Source: Pseudopithomyces maydicus
Taxonomy: Eukaryota; Ascomycota; Dothideomycetes; Pleosporales; Didymosphaeriaceae
NCBI GenBank assembly: GCA_026873275.1
Contig: JANTUC010000022.1
Span: 248,001 to 312,000 of the forward strand
DNA: 64,000 nt
Reading direction: 5' to 3'
Shown: piece by piece, positions 32,851 to 44,658 of the stretch
Layout: each line of letters opens with the position of its first letter
How positions within the stretch are numbered: position 1 is the first letter of the stretch
Program-made: the position numbers and the translations under genes
The notes under the pieces: generated by a model
Seen by the model: the letters and a program-made list of their open reading frames with translations, nothing else
Told to the model about the DNA's origin: nothing
The model's database searches: none

Positions 32851-34937
32851 ATGGGGCTGTCCAGCTTCGCTTCGAAGCTCTTCGCGACCTGCTGCGGCGG
32901 TGAGCTCCCCGCCCAGAGAGAAGCTTTCGTCATCGCGCACCCGTGCTAACTGACCACCAAAGGCCGCTCCAAGGACAGCATCTACGACCCCGTGCTGGCC
33001 GACAGCGAGCGTGAGGCTGTCGCCGACCTGCTGGGCTTCCTGGAGAACGTCAGTGCTGCACCCCGTCGACCCCATCGACCCCATCGACCCCATCGACCCC
33101 ATCGACCCCATCGACCCCATCGACGCACCCTCGCCCGCTCCCCAGCTTCCCCAAACTGACCCCTTGCAGCGCGCCGAAACCGATTTCTTCTCTGGAGACC
33201 CTCTCCGCGCATTAAGTACTCTTGTATATTCAGACAACATCGATTTGCAGAGGTCGGCAAGCTTGACCTTTGCCGAGATCACAGAGAGAGGTACTGCACC
33301 AGCGCCGCCCCACCCGCCTCAAGGCCACCGCAAGCTCACTTCAATCCCCCAGATGTCCGAGAGGTCGACCGCGACACCCTCGAGCCTATCCTGTTCCTCC
33401 TCCAGAACCCAGACATCGAGGTTCAGCGTGCCGCAAGCGCCGCCCTCGGCAACCTCGCCGTAAACAGTGCGTCTGCCACACGAGCTTCGCACCTCGTCTG
33501 CTAACAACCTCCAGCGGAGAACAAGGTGGCCATCGTGGCCCTGGGCGGACTGGCGCCGTTGATCAAGCAGATGAACTCGCCCAATGTCGAGGTGCAGTGC
33601 AATGCTGTCGGGTGCATCACGAACCTTGCAACCCACGAGGACAACAAGTCCAAGATCGCACGCTCCGGTGCTCTTACACCCCTCACCAGGCTGGCCAAGT
33701 CGAAGGACATGCGTGTGCAACGCAACGCGACCGGTGCATTGCTCAACATGACACACTCGGGTATGCGTCACATGGATAGCCTATCTCGTGCGCTCTGCTG
33801 ATAAGGATACAGATGACAACCGACAACAACTTGTCAACGCAGGCGCCATCCCCGTTCTGGTCCAGCTTCTCAACTCGTCCGATGTCGACGTGCAGTATTA
33901 CTGCACCACAGCGCTTAGCAACATTGCTGTTGATGCCAGCAACCGCGCGAAGCTCGCTCAGACCGAAGGACGCCTAGTGCAGTCTCTGGTACATCTCATG
34001 GAGTCATCCTCTCCCAAAGTTCAGTGCCAGGCTGCATTGGCACTGCGAAACCTCGCCTCCGACGAACGCTACCAACTCGACATTGTGCGCGCTCGCGGCC
34101 TGCCATCTCTTCTCCGACTTCTGCAATCCTCATATCTTCCTCTTATTCTCTCCGCTGTTGCATGTATACGAAATATTTCCATCCACCCCGCTAATGAATC
34201 TCCCATCATCGATGCTGGCTTCTTGCGTCCGCTTGTCGACCTGCTTGGTTCAACCGACAACGACGAGATCCAGTGTCACGCCATCTCCACTCTTCGCAAC
34301 CTTGCTGCCAGCTCGGACAAGAACAAGCAACTGGTTTTGGAAGCCGGTGCTGTTCAGAAGTGCAAGCAGCTTGTACTCAACGTTCGCCTCGCCGTGCAGT
34401 CTGAAATGACGGCTGCTATTGCTGTTCTCGCCCTGAGCGAAGAATTGAAGCCTCATTTGCTGAGCCTTGGTGTTTTTGACGTACTGATACCCCTTACGGA
34501 ATCCGACAGTATCGAAGTCCAAGGAAACAGTGCCGCCGCATTGGGAAATCTATCTTCCAAGGGTAAGGGCACCACCTAGAATATTCTTGACGTGTGCTAA
34601 TCGGAACAGTGGGTGATTACACCATCTTCATCCAAAACTGGACGCAGCCTGAGGGGGTATCCATGGATACCTGCGCCGCTTCCTTGCCAGCGGTGACCCT
34701 ACCTTCCAGCACATTGCTATCTGGACTCTGCTTCAGCTTCTGGAATCCGAGGACGACCGTTTACTAGAACTCATCTCCAAGTCGAACGAGATTGTGCGCA
34801 TGGTTACCGATATCTCCGAGCGCGCCATCGAATCAGACGAGGAGGACAACGAAGACGGAGAGGGTGAAGTCGTCAGCCTCGCGCGCCGCTGTCTCGAGAT
34901 TTTAGACAAAACACCGAAGACCTTGATGGAAGGTTAG
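32851..34937 (+). CDS. VAC8: Vacuolar armadillo protein VAC8 (one apparent frameshift)
   Basis: Seven exons: 32851-32899, 32963-33048, 33170-33290, 33353-33466, 33515-33760, 33813-34562 and 34610-34937; about 564 residues after correction. The N-terminus MGLSSFASKLFATCCGG has Gly2 for myristoylation and Cys14/15 for palmitoylation, as in VAC8, which attaches to the vacuole membrane for inheritance, nucleus-vacuole junctions and Atg13 binding. Successive armadillo repeats follow (EVQRAASAALGNLAVN, VEVQCNAVGCITNLA, VDVQYYCTTALSNIAV, IQCHAISTLRNLAASS, VQGNSAAALGNLSSK). In the last exon the frame changes at the G5 run 34653-34657; adding one G gives GIHGYLRRFLASGDPTFQHI and the normal C-terminus CLEILDKTPKTLMEG. 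Exon 2 uses a GTCAGT donor. A dead VAC8 is unlikely, so base loss is favoured. Confidence 0.93.
33064..33124. repeat. 9-bp minisatellite (CATCGACCC)n in VAC8 intron 2
   Basis: Six to seven perfect copies of a nine-base unit in the 121-nt intron 33049-33169. In one frame it would read Asp-Pro-Ile repeats, but that frame is not the one of exon 2, which meets a stop before exon 3. Confidence 0.95.
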
Positions 34938-35650
34938 CGTTCTGGACCGCCTTATTATACCCATCTTTTGCACGTCTGTTTCCGACCCTCATTTGACGTT
35001 CTGTTGATGCGGGGTTTTCCTCTGTTCTTGGATTCACGCCTTCGCAAGGTGCGTAGGTCTGCGGCGTTATGTGGAGCAAATCGTCAATATTCATAGCGAG
35101 CATGGGCGGAGCTAGGTCTCTTTATCGTTTCCGGCATTTCAGGGTCCTGTTGTACGTTGGCCGATTGCGCCAGTCTCGAACTTGTGAAGATTGTAATCGT
35201 TAGGTTGGATGTGGACTAGAGGTGCTTCGCAGCCGTTGAAGGAGCTGTTGCGGGGAGCAGTATAGGACGAATTTATGCAAGCCATTACGGCTCTTGGACA
35301 AGTCGTTTTAAATGGTAATGAAGTGTATGATGTGTGTTGGTACATGGTGTGTTTTGAGGCAGTGTTTTGCAAGTGCAAATCACTTCCAAGATTGTTCGTT
35401 TGAAGAAATCAATCGAGCAATATCTAGGTATGTTCGAATTTCAAAACCAGCTCACCCCAGGTAAGCTTTACCAGAACGCGGTGGTCACCTCACCCTCCCC
35501 GCAAACGCGCGCGGGCGCGGGCGGGCTCAAGTGACGTTGACTCGAGGCAAGTTTAAGCGAGCCGATATCGATAAGAGCTTATAACATTTTCCCCGACAAC
35601 AACTTTTGAGTCAACACGCTCTCTCTACTCGCGCCCCACACACTTGCACA
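34938..35650. other. Spacer between VAC8 and RPC53
   Basis: No supported gene; VAC8 3' UTR and RPC53 promoter, with GC-rich bases at 35,500-35,530. Confidence 0.4.
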
Positions 35651-37631
35651 ATGCCACCAAAAGCGGCACCAGCGAGAGGCAGGGGACGAGGCCGCGGACG
35701 CGGAGGTACTGGACGAGGGGGCGCGACTGCGACACGACCTTCGGCGGATTCCTCTGCCCCGCCACAACAAGATACCCAGGCGGGAGCTGAGTCTGGGGCT
35801 GCGGCACCTACGGAGCCGGCAGTCATACCGGATCCAGCAGCCATTCCGAAGATTGAAGATGGTGTCAACTCAGATCAAGTCGTCGCTGCGACTGTCGAAG
35901 GTTCCTCTGCAGATCCATTGTAAGTCGCATCGCGTGAGCCCATGGGGAGACATGTAATTGACTTTGCCTAAGGTCGGTATCCTCAACCCCAGCCCCAGAG
36001 GCTTCGGCTCCATCCAACGGACGGTTGGCTAGCGTTAAGAGCGCCGGACCTCCGTCACGCTCCGCATCGCCTGCGGTACGACGCGGTGCATCGAGTCGAG
36101 GAAAGAAGCCCGTTCTCCTCCCCACCAATGCCGGACGAAGGAGCAAAGAGGAACGCGAGGCTCGCAATGCCGCCGATTTGCAGCGCGAGCGAGAACGCAA
36201 CAAGGAGCGCGACGCTTTAGCTGCGAAGAAACAAAAGGCGGCCGAGGCAGCAGAGAGGCGTGAGAAGATGAGGACCGAAGGCAGGGGCAGGGGCGGCCAC
36301 AGTGGAGTTTCTTCCTTCTTCGGAGCTCATAGACCAGGCAAGTACCCCCCATCTTTCTAACGGGTCTGTTCTAACAATGGATAGACAAGGGTAGATCCGG
36401 CGCAAGCGGATATGGAGGTGGCGGTGGCTCCGGTTCACGAGAAGTCCGTGTTAAGAACGAGGACGGAGAGGTAGGATCGAGCGTGAAGCGAGACCGAGGC
36501 GGCTATGTATCATCAGACGACGATGATCAGGACCCTGAGTTCCCGAGAAAAAATATTGACTTTATCGAGCTTTCGTCAGATGAAAACGAACCCGAACCCG
36601 CCTCGAGGATGCACGCGAACTTGCCGATCCGAATTGGCAGAAAACCCCACAAGACGAAGGAGTTTGGCATCAACACAGATGCTAGTACAGACGTGTCTGC
36701 AGGTGCCGCGCAGCCAGCAGAGGCGTCAGGCGCATCGGCATCTGGTGCTACTCACAAAGGGAAGGGCAAAGCCAAGGAGGTGGAGTTCACAGGCATAATC
36801 AAGAAGTACAAGGGTATGTGGCAAGATTCAGACAGTGGAGGAGATTCCAGCGTAAAAGCAGAGCCCATCTCTAGCGATGATGAGGGTTCACAGCGAGAAC
36901 AAGTCGGTATTGATAACGCAACAGTCAAGGCCGAGGGTTCTCCAGAACGAGAGCGAAAGTCCAAGGGTAACAACAAGTCTATGCCGAGCTTCCAAACCGA
37001 CGAGGAGCGCCAGGAATGGGAGCGCATCCAGTACAATCTGGTCGGCATGCGGAAGGAGCTTGGCCCACCGGAGGAAGAAATGCAGACGTTTGACGAGTCT
37101 GGCGACGTCAACATGATCGATCCAGTCGCCAATGCAAGCAAACCGAGCGTCCGCGACGACCACACCTACCTCTTCCAGCTTCCACCGATCATGCCAGATC
37201 TTCTCGAACCCGGACAGCGGAAGATCAAGGAAGAGCCTTCTGAGCCGGCGCCAGCTCCAACCTCAGCAGCAGCAGGACCAGCAAATGGGCAGCCAGCGGT
37301 CAAGAAGGAGGAAGAGTTCACCGATCCATTGGGCGACAGGGGCAGCGGTGCGCGTTTTGCCAGCGGCCGCGTGGGCAAGATGCGCGTGCACAAGTCTGGA
37401 CGGACGTTCCTTGACTGGGGAGGTATCAGCTTTGAAGTCGGCCCAGGCAACCCAGCGTCTTTCCTTCAGGAAGTTGTGTCCCTCGACATGATTCCAGAGG
37501 ACAAACGCGTCGTTCCGGAAGATGCTGGCGAAGCCCTCTCGTTTGGCCGCATCAAGGAGAAGTTTGTCGTCACGCCAAACTTCGACCAGCTGTTGGGCGG
37601 ATCTAGCGCGGGATCATCATCCAAGCAGTGA
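35651..37631 (+). CDS. RPC53: RNA polymerase III subunit RPC4/RPC53
   Basis: Three exons: 35651-35919, 35973-36337 and 36385-37631; 626 residues. ATG 35651 is used because upstream frame residues lack an ATG. The N-terminus is Arg/Gly-rich (GRGRGRGRGGTGRGG), the middle charged with KEEREARNAADLQRERERNK, and the C-terminus is the RPC4 domain (PF05132): HTYLFQLPPIMPDLL, RVGKMRVHKSGRTFLDWGG, VVSLDMIPEDKRV, LGRIKEKFVVTPNFDQLL-like end. This subunit pairs with RPC37 in pol III for initiation, termination and reinitiation on tRNA and 5S genes. The second intron (36338-36384) has GC-AG ends (G|GCAAGT...GATAG); the only nearby GT donor gives a stop after splicing. It lies just upstream of RNR2, same strand. 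Confidence 0.93.
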
Positions 37632-37813
37632 TGCGGATGCGGACGCGGACACCGGCCGTGCAATGATGTTGGTCAGTGTGTATGGGAATCTGGGAGGGAT
37701 TCATGGGAGCTAATGCGAGCATGGAAAAGGCGTTAGGCTTGCGTTTCAGTGAGGTGCATTCTGGGCGTTTCTTTCACAGGATAGCATCGGGCGGCGGAGC
37801 AAAATGCGTCTCA

Positions 37814-38301
37814 ACGCGTCTCAACGCGTCTACGGGCGGGCGAGCACGTTCTCGGACCTGCAAGCCACATGTAGTGCGACGATCGCCGGGTGGGGCGCAA
37901 AAACGGATTGGGTTAACATACATTAGCAATCGAATCTTATCAGATCCGAGGTGATCCGAGGCAAACGCGTCTCAGCACTTTACAACATTTACGCGTCTAC
38001 GCGTCTTAAGTGCCTCCAGTGTGAAAGCGAATGTTATACATGTCCCTTGACCATCTCTTGTGAAGAGGATGGTTTTCAGAGGTTCTACACATTTCTGCCA
38101 TCTTTTCTGAAGTTTCTCTGCACACATATGTGACCCCTCTCGAGATTGATAATTCTTGCGTAACGCGTTCGCGTCTCGGGATTTCCAAGATCTGAATCAG
38201 CCGCACGCATGTGAATTGCGACTCAGTGCGGCAAGGCTGGCTGCACGTTCCAAATGTGGGCCTCGAATCAAGGCTGGGGAGCGCGTCTGAAGCAGACGCG
38301 T
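37814..38301. promoter_or_regulatory. Cluster of seven ACGCGT (MCB-type) boxes upstream of RNR2
   Basis: ACGCGT occurs at 37814, 37824, 37965, 37991, 37999, 38163 and 38296 (first bases), between RPC53 and RNR2. This is the MluI cell-cycle box bound by MBF (Mbp1-Swi6; Cdc10-Res in fission yeast), which drives S-phase genes including ribonucleotide reductase. Binding here is inferred. Five more copies are in RNR2 introns and one in its last exon. Confidence 0.75.
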
Positions 38302-38722
38302 TCACGCAAACAGTCCGTGCATTCTCGCGACAGAGCGCTTTCGAAAAGCAATTTTGAGCGCAACACACGCAAAAAGTAGGGCTTTATTGGTATCGTTGGA
38401 ATTCCTTTCTCGTATCAATATTCTGAGTTTAATCATAACAGGAATTGAGTGAAGCAAGCAACGACGATTGAGGTCGGTGATCCATGGATCATCGAAGATG
38501 CCGAGAGCGCTATGACGCAGAAGCTCGAGCCGTCCCAGCCCGCCCAGTCATGTGACTTCGTTCTGGCGTATTTTGCGTGCTTTAAGAGAGACGCGATTCC
38601 CTTTGTCCACCACATCCACAGCATCATCAACTTTCCACTCCCGCCACGGTTAATACCTTTTTGCTTGCACCTTTCTTTTGCTGCAAGATCATTCACGACC
38701 ACATACTTTTTCTCCACACACA

Positions 38723-40141
38723 ATGTCTGCTGTCCAGATCACACCATCCAAGAGCGTGCGTCGGCCCCATGTCACTCGTTTAGAAGACGCGTCTGCTAAC
38801 GCGTGTATATAGGCTGCTTCAGCACTCAACACACTCAAGATGTCCGACTCACCCGCAAAGAAGCTCGACTTTGAGTCTGCTGCCGACAAGGAGAATGTCT
38901 TCAAGCCTATTGTTGGCATACCCGATATCGTCGAGGAAGACGACGCGCCTAAGAAGATCACCACAGCAGCTACCATCAAGGAAGAGGAGGCCGACGAGCC
39001 CCTGCTACAGGAGAACCCCCACCGGTTCGTCCTGTTCCCCATCAAGTACCACGATGTAAGTCGACGCGTCTCTACCCCTCATCACGCGTCATGTCGCGTC
39101 AGAGTATCACAGCAGCTAACATTTTCCACTTAGGTCTGGCAAATGTACAAGAAGGCCGAAGCTTCCTTCTGGACTGCCGAAGAGATCGATCTCTCCAAGG
39201 ATCTCCACGACTGGAACAAGCGTCTCAATGACGACGAGCGCTTCTTCATCTCCCACGTCCTCGCTTTCTTCGCCGCCTCGGATGGTATCGTCAACGAGAA
39301 CCTTGTCGAGCGCTTCAGCGGAGAGGTTCAGATCCCCGAGGCTCGATGCTTCTACGGCTTCCAGATCATGATGGAGAACATCCACTCCGAGACATACTCG
39401 CTCTTGATCGATACCTACATCAGCGAGCCTAAGCAGCGCACATACCTCTTCAACGCCATTGACAACAGTGAGTACACCGGAGCTTAGTCCATACAATGGG
39501 GCATGTAACTAACGCGTGCACTAGTTCCCTGCATCCGCAAGAAGGCCGACTGGGCCCTGCGATGGATCTCCGACAAGAACTCCACCTTCGCCACGCGTCT
39601 CGTTGCCTTCGCCGCCGTCGAGGGTATCTTCTTCAGTGGCTCCTTCGCCTCCATCTTCTGGCTCAAGAAGCGCGGCCTGATGCCCGGCCTCACCTTCTCC
39701 AACGAGCTCATCTCCCGTGACGAGGGCATGCACACCGACTTCGCGTGCCTCCTCTTCTCCCTCCTCAAGACCCGCCCCAGCAAGCAGCTCGTCGAGGACA
39801 TCATCACCCAGGCCGTCGACATCGAGAAGGAGTTCCTCACTGAGGCCCTGCCCTGCGCCCTGCTCGGCATGAACTCCACCCTCATGTGCCAGTACATCGA
39901 GTTCGTGGCTGACCGCCTGCTGTTGGCCCTCGGCAACACAAAGGTCTACAACGCCACCAACCCCTTCGACTTCATGGAGAACATCTCCCTCGCTGGCAAG
40001 ACAAACTTCTTCGAGAAGCGCGTCGGCGACTACCAGAAGGCGGGTGTCATGGCGTCTACCAAGAAGAGCGAGGCGTCGACTCCTGCTGCAGAGGAGAGCA
40101 AGACCATCTCCGGCGACTTCGACTTTGACGAGGACTTCTAG
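38723..40141 (+). CDS. RNR2: Ribonucleoside-diphosphate reductase small subunit R2
   Basis: Four exons: 38723-38755, 38813-39055, 39134-39467 and 39525-40141; 408 residues. The small subunit carries the di-iron centre and tyrosyl radical for reduction of NDPs to dNDPs. Seen: DLHDWNKRLNDDERFFISHV, AASDGIVNENL, EARCFYGFQIMMENIHSETY (iron ligands and radical Tyr), FAAVEGIFFSGSFASIFW, LISRDEGMHTDFACLL. The C-terminus FDFDEDF is the tail that docks to the large subunit. All key residues are present. Introns have clear GT-AG ends with CTAAC branch sites, and each contains ACGCGT at the branch-site region (CTAACGCGT in two of them). Expression is probably S-phase controlled through the upstream MCB cluster. 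Confidence 0.97.
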
Positions 40142-41247
40142 ACGTCCAGCTTCTCTCTTCTCTTTTATTCCTATGACGTTCTAGACATATACCTCACCCA
40201 GAGTCCGAGGTCTCGGTCTCTCTCTGCCCTTGATGGGTGACGGGCCGGCCGACCGGTAGCACTGGGTTCTTTTTTTTATTCTTTATTATAACTAGCATAT
40301 CTTCTCTCTGCATTGTCGGAGTTTCCAGGCCTGCCGCAGCGGCCTGTTCTCGATACCTGGGTTCTACGTAGTTGGTGTTCAGGGCGTTCTGGGAGGCGAA
40401 TTTGGTATTATCGACAGGAACGCGGGGACGCGAATGAATCATGGAACTTGTACGGCGGGATAGCATGGGCATTCGCGATTTGAATAATGAATCAATCTAC
40501 AAATATCGATCATCTCTGTTTTTCATGCTCGCTGCAGTCGTGCTTGTGTTTGGTGTTTGGTGTTTGGTATTCGATGTCACGTTCGGGGTTGTCCTGATGT
40601 GGTACATAGATTCCCGACTGCGACAAGGACCCATGGCTCTGGCATACATACACATGTACCGCCCAACGGGTAATCCATGATGTTTCGGTGTTGAGCAGAG
40701 CTTGTCTGGAAGAAGATTTCTCAGCACGTCGCGATTCGCCACTAATGCCAGGTCCCGCATGGTACATCTGAGTCGCCTCGGGAACGCAACACTGCATGAC
40801 GTCGTCCGCCGAGCGTGAAAGGAACAGCAACAGCGTCATGACATTTGCCGGCGGTGGACGGCGCAACACCACAATCTACCGGCACACCGCAATTGCTCGC
40901 GCGGAGCCCCATTTCGACTCGGTTCTAGGCTAGATCCTACAAGGCGATTGAACCGCGGCATCTCAAGGCACAAAGGCCATCTACCTATCGATAAGCTACC
41001 AACAGCTCCGCTCACTTCCGCGGGCTTCACAACAAACCTCGAGAAAGCCGACGCACGGCGCAGCAACGCCCTGAAGTGCCCGGGATCAAAAGCGCGCAAA
41101 TGCTGTGCTGGGTACATGGGTAGCAACGTTGCGTCCCTCCTATACATACATACATAGACCCGGACGAGCATCCTTGGAGTGCCGACGTGGTGCGCGACTA
41201 CGACACCGTCTTCCTGGGATGAAGCTTGATCGCCCGCAGTGACGCCA
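40142..41247. other. Spacer between RNR2 and the WD40 gene
   Basis: No supported gene. The short repeat GTGTTTGGTGTTTGGT lies at 40,547-40,568. Confidence 0.4.
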
Positions 41248-44200
41248 ATGACCGACGTGCTCCCCAAGATCAGGGCGCTCGACCCACACCAGCGAGATGC
41301 GAGCCCCCTGGAGCGCCAGGACACGGGCAAGTTCTCGGTGAAGGGAGAGGGTACGTCGCTATTTACACCGGATGAAAGCACCACACAGTCGAGCGCCATG
41401 CTAACTTCCACTACCACCATAGCGTCCAATGCGGGAAAACTCGCGTCCAAATTACGAAATCCAGCAGCGAGCGCGCAAGCCGGCGACGCAAAGAGAGAAA
41501 AGGATCCCAACGGCGAGAAGCAGGAGCAGCCGGCCATCGATCCGCTCTCGCAAGTATGTCCCCTTTAGGACGCGAAAGGAAGCAAGCAGGGCTGATCAGG
41601 CAACAGCAAATTTTACAGAGGACAAACACCTCACTGACGGCGCAAAAACTCCGGGCGCAGAACGACGCCTCGGTTCAATCCCGCGAGAGCTTCCAGGATG
41701 GAAGTGGAAGGGCAGACTCCAAGTTAGCGAGCGATACGAATACGTATTCGCGCGATGTCAATGGTGGAGCAGCCAAGGCAGACAAAAAGTACGTATTAGT
41801 TTAAATCCCTTACACATTTTTACATGTGTATGTACTCGGGACCCATGCGCCCTCTACACACACACGCCTCTCATAGGCCGCGCGCAATTCACCCCCTAAA
41901 AAGGAAATACCTCCCCCTCGCAAGCATGCCCGCATCCGTCGCCGTCCCACCATTCGTTCACTCCCACTCCCACTCCCACTCCCGCAGCAGCACCACGCGT
42001 ACTGAGGCGGAGCACCGCACCATCTCCCTCCCTCCTCCCTTGAGCTAACCCCAGCACCCAGGAAAGGCGTCTCCTTCCTCTCGCGCCTCATCAACCCCAA
42101 AAAGAAAGCCCCCTCCCCCCTCCTCCGACAATGGCTCCCACCCCGCCGACCCAGACGACCCCCGCCCCGAAGGCATGGACGCCCAACTCTTCTCCCACGC
42201 CGTGGACAACCTAGGCTTCAGCCCACGCCACCCCCCGCCCCCTCGTACATCAAGATGCGCGCCAAGCACAAGAAAGAGAAGGAATTCGACCGCGTCTTCC
42301 TCGCACAGGAGCTGCGCTGCAAGCGCGAGCGCGAGAAGAAGCGCCACTCCACCTCTGCGGCGCCGGATGAGGCGCGGACGCCGTCCGGGGCTGCGGGCGT
42401 GCAGAATCCCGTGTGGGCGACCGAGTTTAGCAAGGATGGGAGGTATCTGGCGGCTGGGGGGCAGGATAGGGTGGTCAGGATCTGGGCGGTGCTGGCGTCG
42501 GCGGAGGAGAGGAGGGCGCATGAGAGGGAGGAGCATGCCGGGGGTGGAGGTGGGGAGGGGGAGAGCATGAGGTTGAGTGCGCCGGTTTTTCAGCAGAGGC
42601 CGTATAGGGAGTATAAGGGGCATGGGGGGACGATTTTGGATCTCAGTTGGAGTAAGGTGAGTTGTTTCCGGGTGGTGTGGGTGTTGGCATGGTCTGTTTA
42701 GGTGCTAAGGAGGATCATCGAATGACCGATTGTCTTTCAATGGCCCAAGATGCAGGTACGAGGGAGACTACGAAGCTTTTTACTGACGATCTCAGAATAA
42801 CTTTCTTCTGTCTTCGTCCATGGACAAGACTGTGAGATTGTGGCACATCAGCCGGAACGAGAACTTGTGTACGTTCAAGCACAATGACTTTGTTCCCTCG
42901 ATCCAGTTCCATCCCCGGGACGACCGGTTCTTCCTTGCTGGTTCGCTGGATACCAAATTACGGCTTTGGAGTATACCCGACAAATCCGTTGCTTATACCG
43001 TGTCGGTGCCGGACATGATTACCGCTGTTGCCTTCACCCCAGATGGCAAAACGTGCATAGCCGGAACGCTCGGCGGACTTTGCCTCTTCTACGACACCGA
43101 AGGGCTAAAATGGCAGAGCCAGATCCACGTCAAGTCGACGCGTGGTCAAAACGCCAAAGGGAGCAAAATCACCGGCATCCAAGCCGCCTGCTGGCCCCCG
43201 GCAGCGCCACCGGCGACGTCAAACTCCTCATCACCAGCAACGACTCCCGCGTCCGCGTCTACGGCTTCCGCGACAAGACCCTCGAGATGAAGTTTCGCGG
43301 CCACGAAAACAACTGCTCCCAGATCCGCGCCAGCTTCGCCGAAGACACCCCGCACATCATCTGCGGCAGCGAAGACCGCAAAGCCTACATCTGGTCCACC
43401 GACGCCGTCGACGGCGAAAAGCGCAACCAGCGCCCCGTCGAGATGTTCGAGGCTCACTCCTCCATCACAACCTGCGCCGCCATCGCCCCCCTACGCACAC
43501 GACTCCTCCTCAGCGCCTCGGAAGACCCCATCTTCGACCTGTGTAACCCTCCCCCGTCACCCTCGTCTCCCGCTCCGACTCGGCCACAGGCTCAAAACGA
43601 ACAAGCGAAGCAGCCTCCTCCCACCCAACGCCCACACCCACCGAATCCACATTCCGCCGCGCCGCAGAAAGCCCCGCCTACCTCGCGCGCTCCGCCCACC
43701 CAGACGGCCACATCTTCATCACAGCCGACTACACCGGCGCCATCAAGGTGTACCGCCAGGACTGCGCGCACCACAAGCGCGTCCGCCTGGCGGACAACTG
43801 GGACGCCGTGTCGCTGCTCTCGCGCCGCACGGGGTCAATCCGCCTCACGCGCCCATCGAGCATCGTGTCGACGCGCACAACGCGAGACCGGCGCGACAGC
43901 ACGAGTACGCAGCCCGCGGCGGAGCGCATCATGAGTTGGCAGGCGGATCTGGGCCTGGGGGTAGGGGTAGGCGTTGACGACGGGCGAAGAGGCGGGCGGA
44001 GCGTGTCGCCAAGGAAGGAGCGAGCGAGGAGAAGCATGGGGGCGAGGAGTGCGGAGGTGGGCGTGTCGGCTTCGGCGTCGCCCGCGCCGTCGCTGGCGCC
44101 CATGTCGTCGTTGGGGTCGATGGTCGAGGCGAGGGGGAGAGGGCGTTGGATGCCATGAGAGCCGGCACTACCACCACTACTACCACTACCAAAACGCCCT

Positions 44201-44658
44201 ACAAATCCCCCACCAAAGCCAAACCCAGCACCTCCCCACCCTCTCCCCCCAAACAAAAAGAACCCCCTCCTCCCTCTCCCTCGCCAGACACCATCAAGCC
44301 CCTCCCCTCCCCAACCTCAAACCCCCTAACAATCTACAACAACCAAAGCTTCGCCTTCTGGAACCCCGTCTCGAACATCCGCGCCGCGGCCCGCAACGGG
44401 TTTCTAGCTCCCTCTGCTTCCGCTTCATCTGCGAACTCTAATGCTGATGCTAGACCGGGGATGGGCGGTAGGGATGATAGCGTGGTGAGTAGGTTGAGTA
44501 GTGAGGTTAGTGAGGGTGGTGAGGGTAGTGGGGAGGAGGGAGATGAAGACAAGGGAGGTGGGGAGGGGGAGGGAAAGGGGGAAGGTGGAAAGTGGAGGGG
44601 GGTAAAGGGAGGGAGGGGGAAAAGTGTGGCTGGTGTGGGAGTAGGGAGGTGCAGATGA
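41248..44658 (+). CDS. WD40-repeat protein, DGR2/YMR102C-like (several apparent frameshifts)
   Basis: Exons: 41248-41350, 41423-41553, 41607-41788, 42062-42656 and 42796-44658; about 958 residues after correction. N-terminal family landmarks are DPLSQ|QILQRTNTSLTAQKLRAQ and KKGVSFLSRLINPKKK. Then EGMDAQLFSHAVDNLGFSPR, KKEKEFDRVFLAQEL, and WD repeats (WATEFSKDGRYLAAGGQDR, SMDKTVRLWHISRNENLC, LAGSLDTKLRLWSI, ICGSEDRKAYIWSTD, HIFITADYTGAIKVYRQDC). The long C-terminus is Ser/Pro-rich. The frame changes at the C runs 42109-42120 and 42238-42242 (together neutral), C5 43195-43199, C5 43551-43555 and G5 44133-44137. In each case another frame carries the conserved sequence. DGR2-type proteins are implicated in 2-deoxyglucose resistance in yeast; the molecular role is unclear. 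Confidence 0.85.

Noticed and set aside
33064..33124. Regular repeats considered as CRISPR-like or as coding Asp-Pro-Ile repeats
   Set aside because: Direct 9-bp tandem copies without spacers, in an intron, and out of frame with the VAC8 exons.
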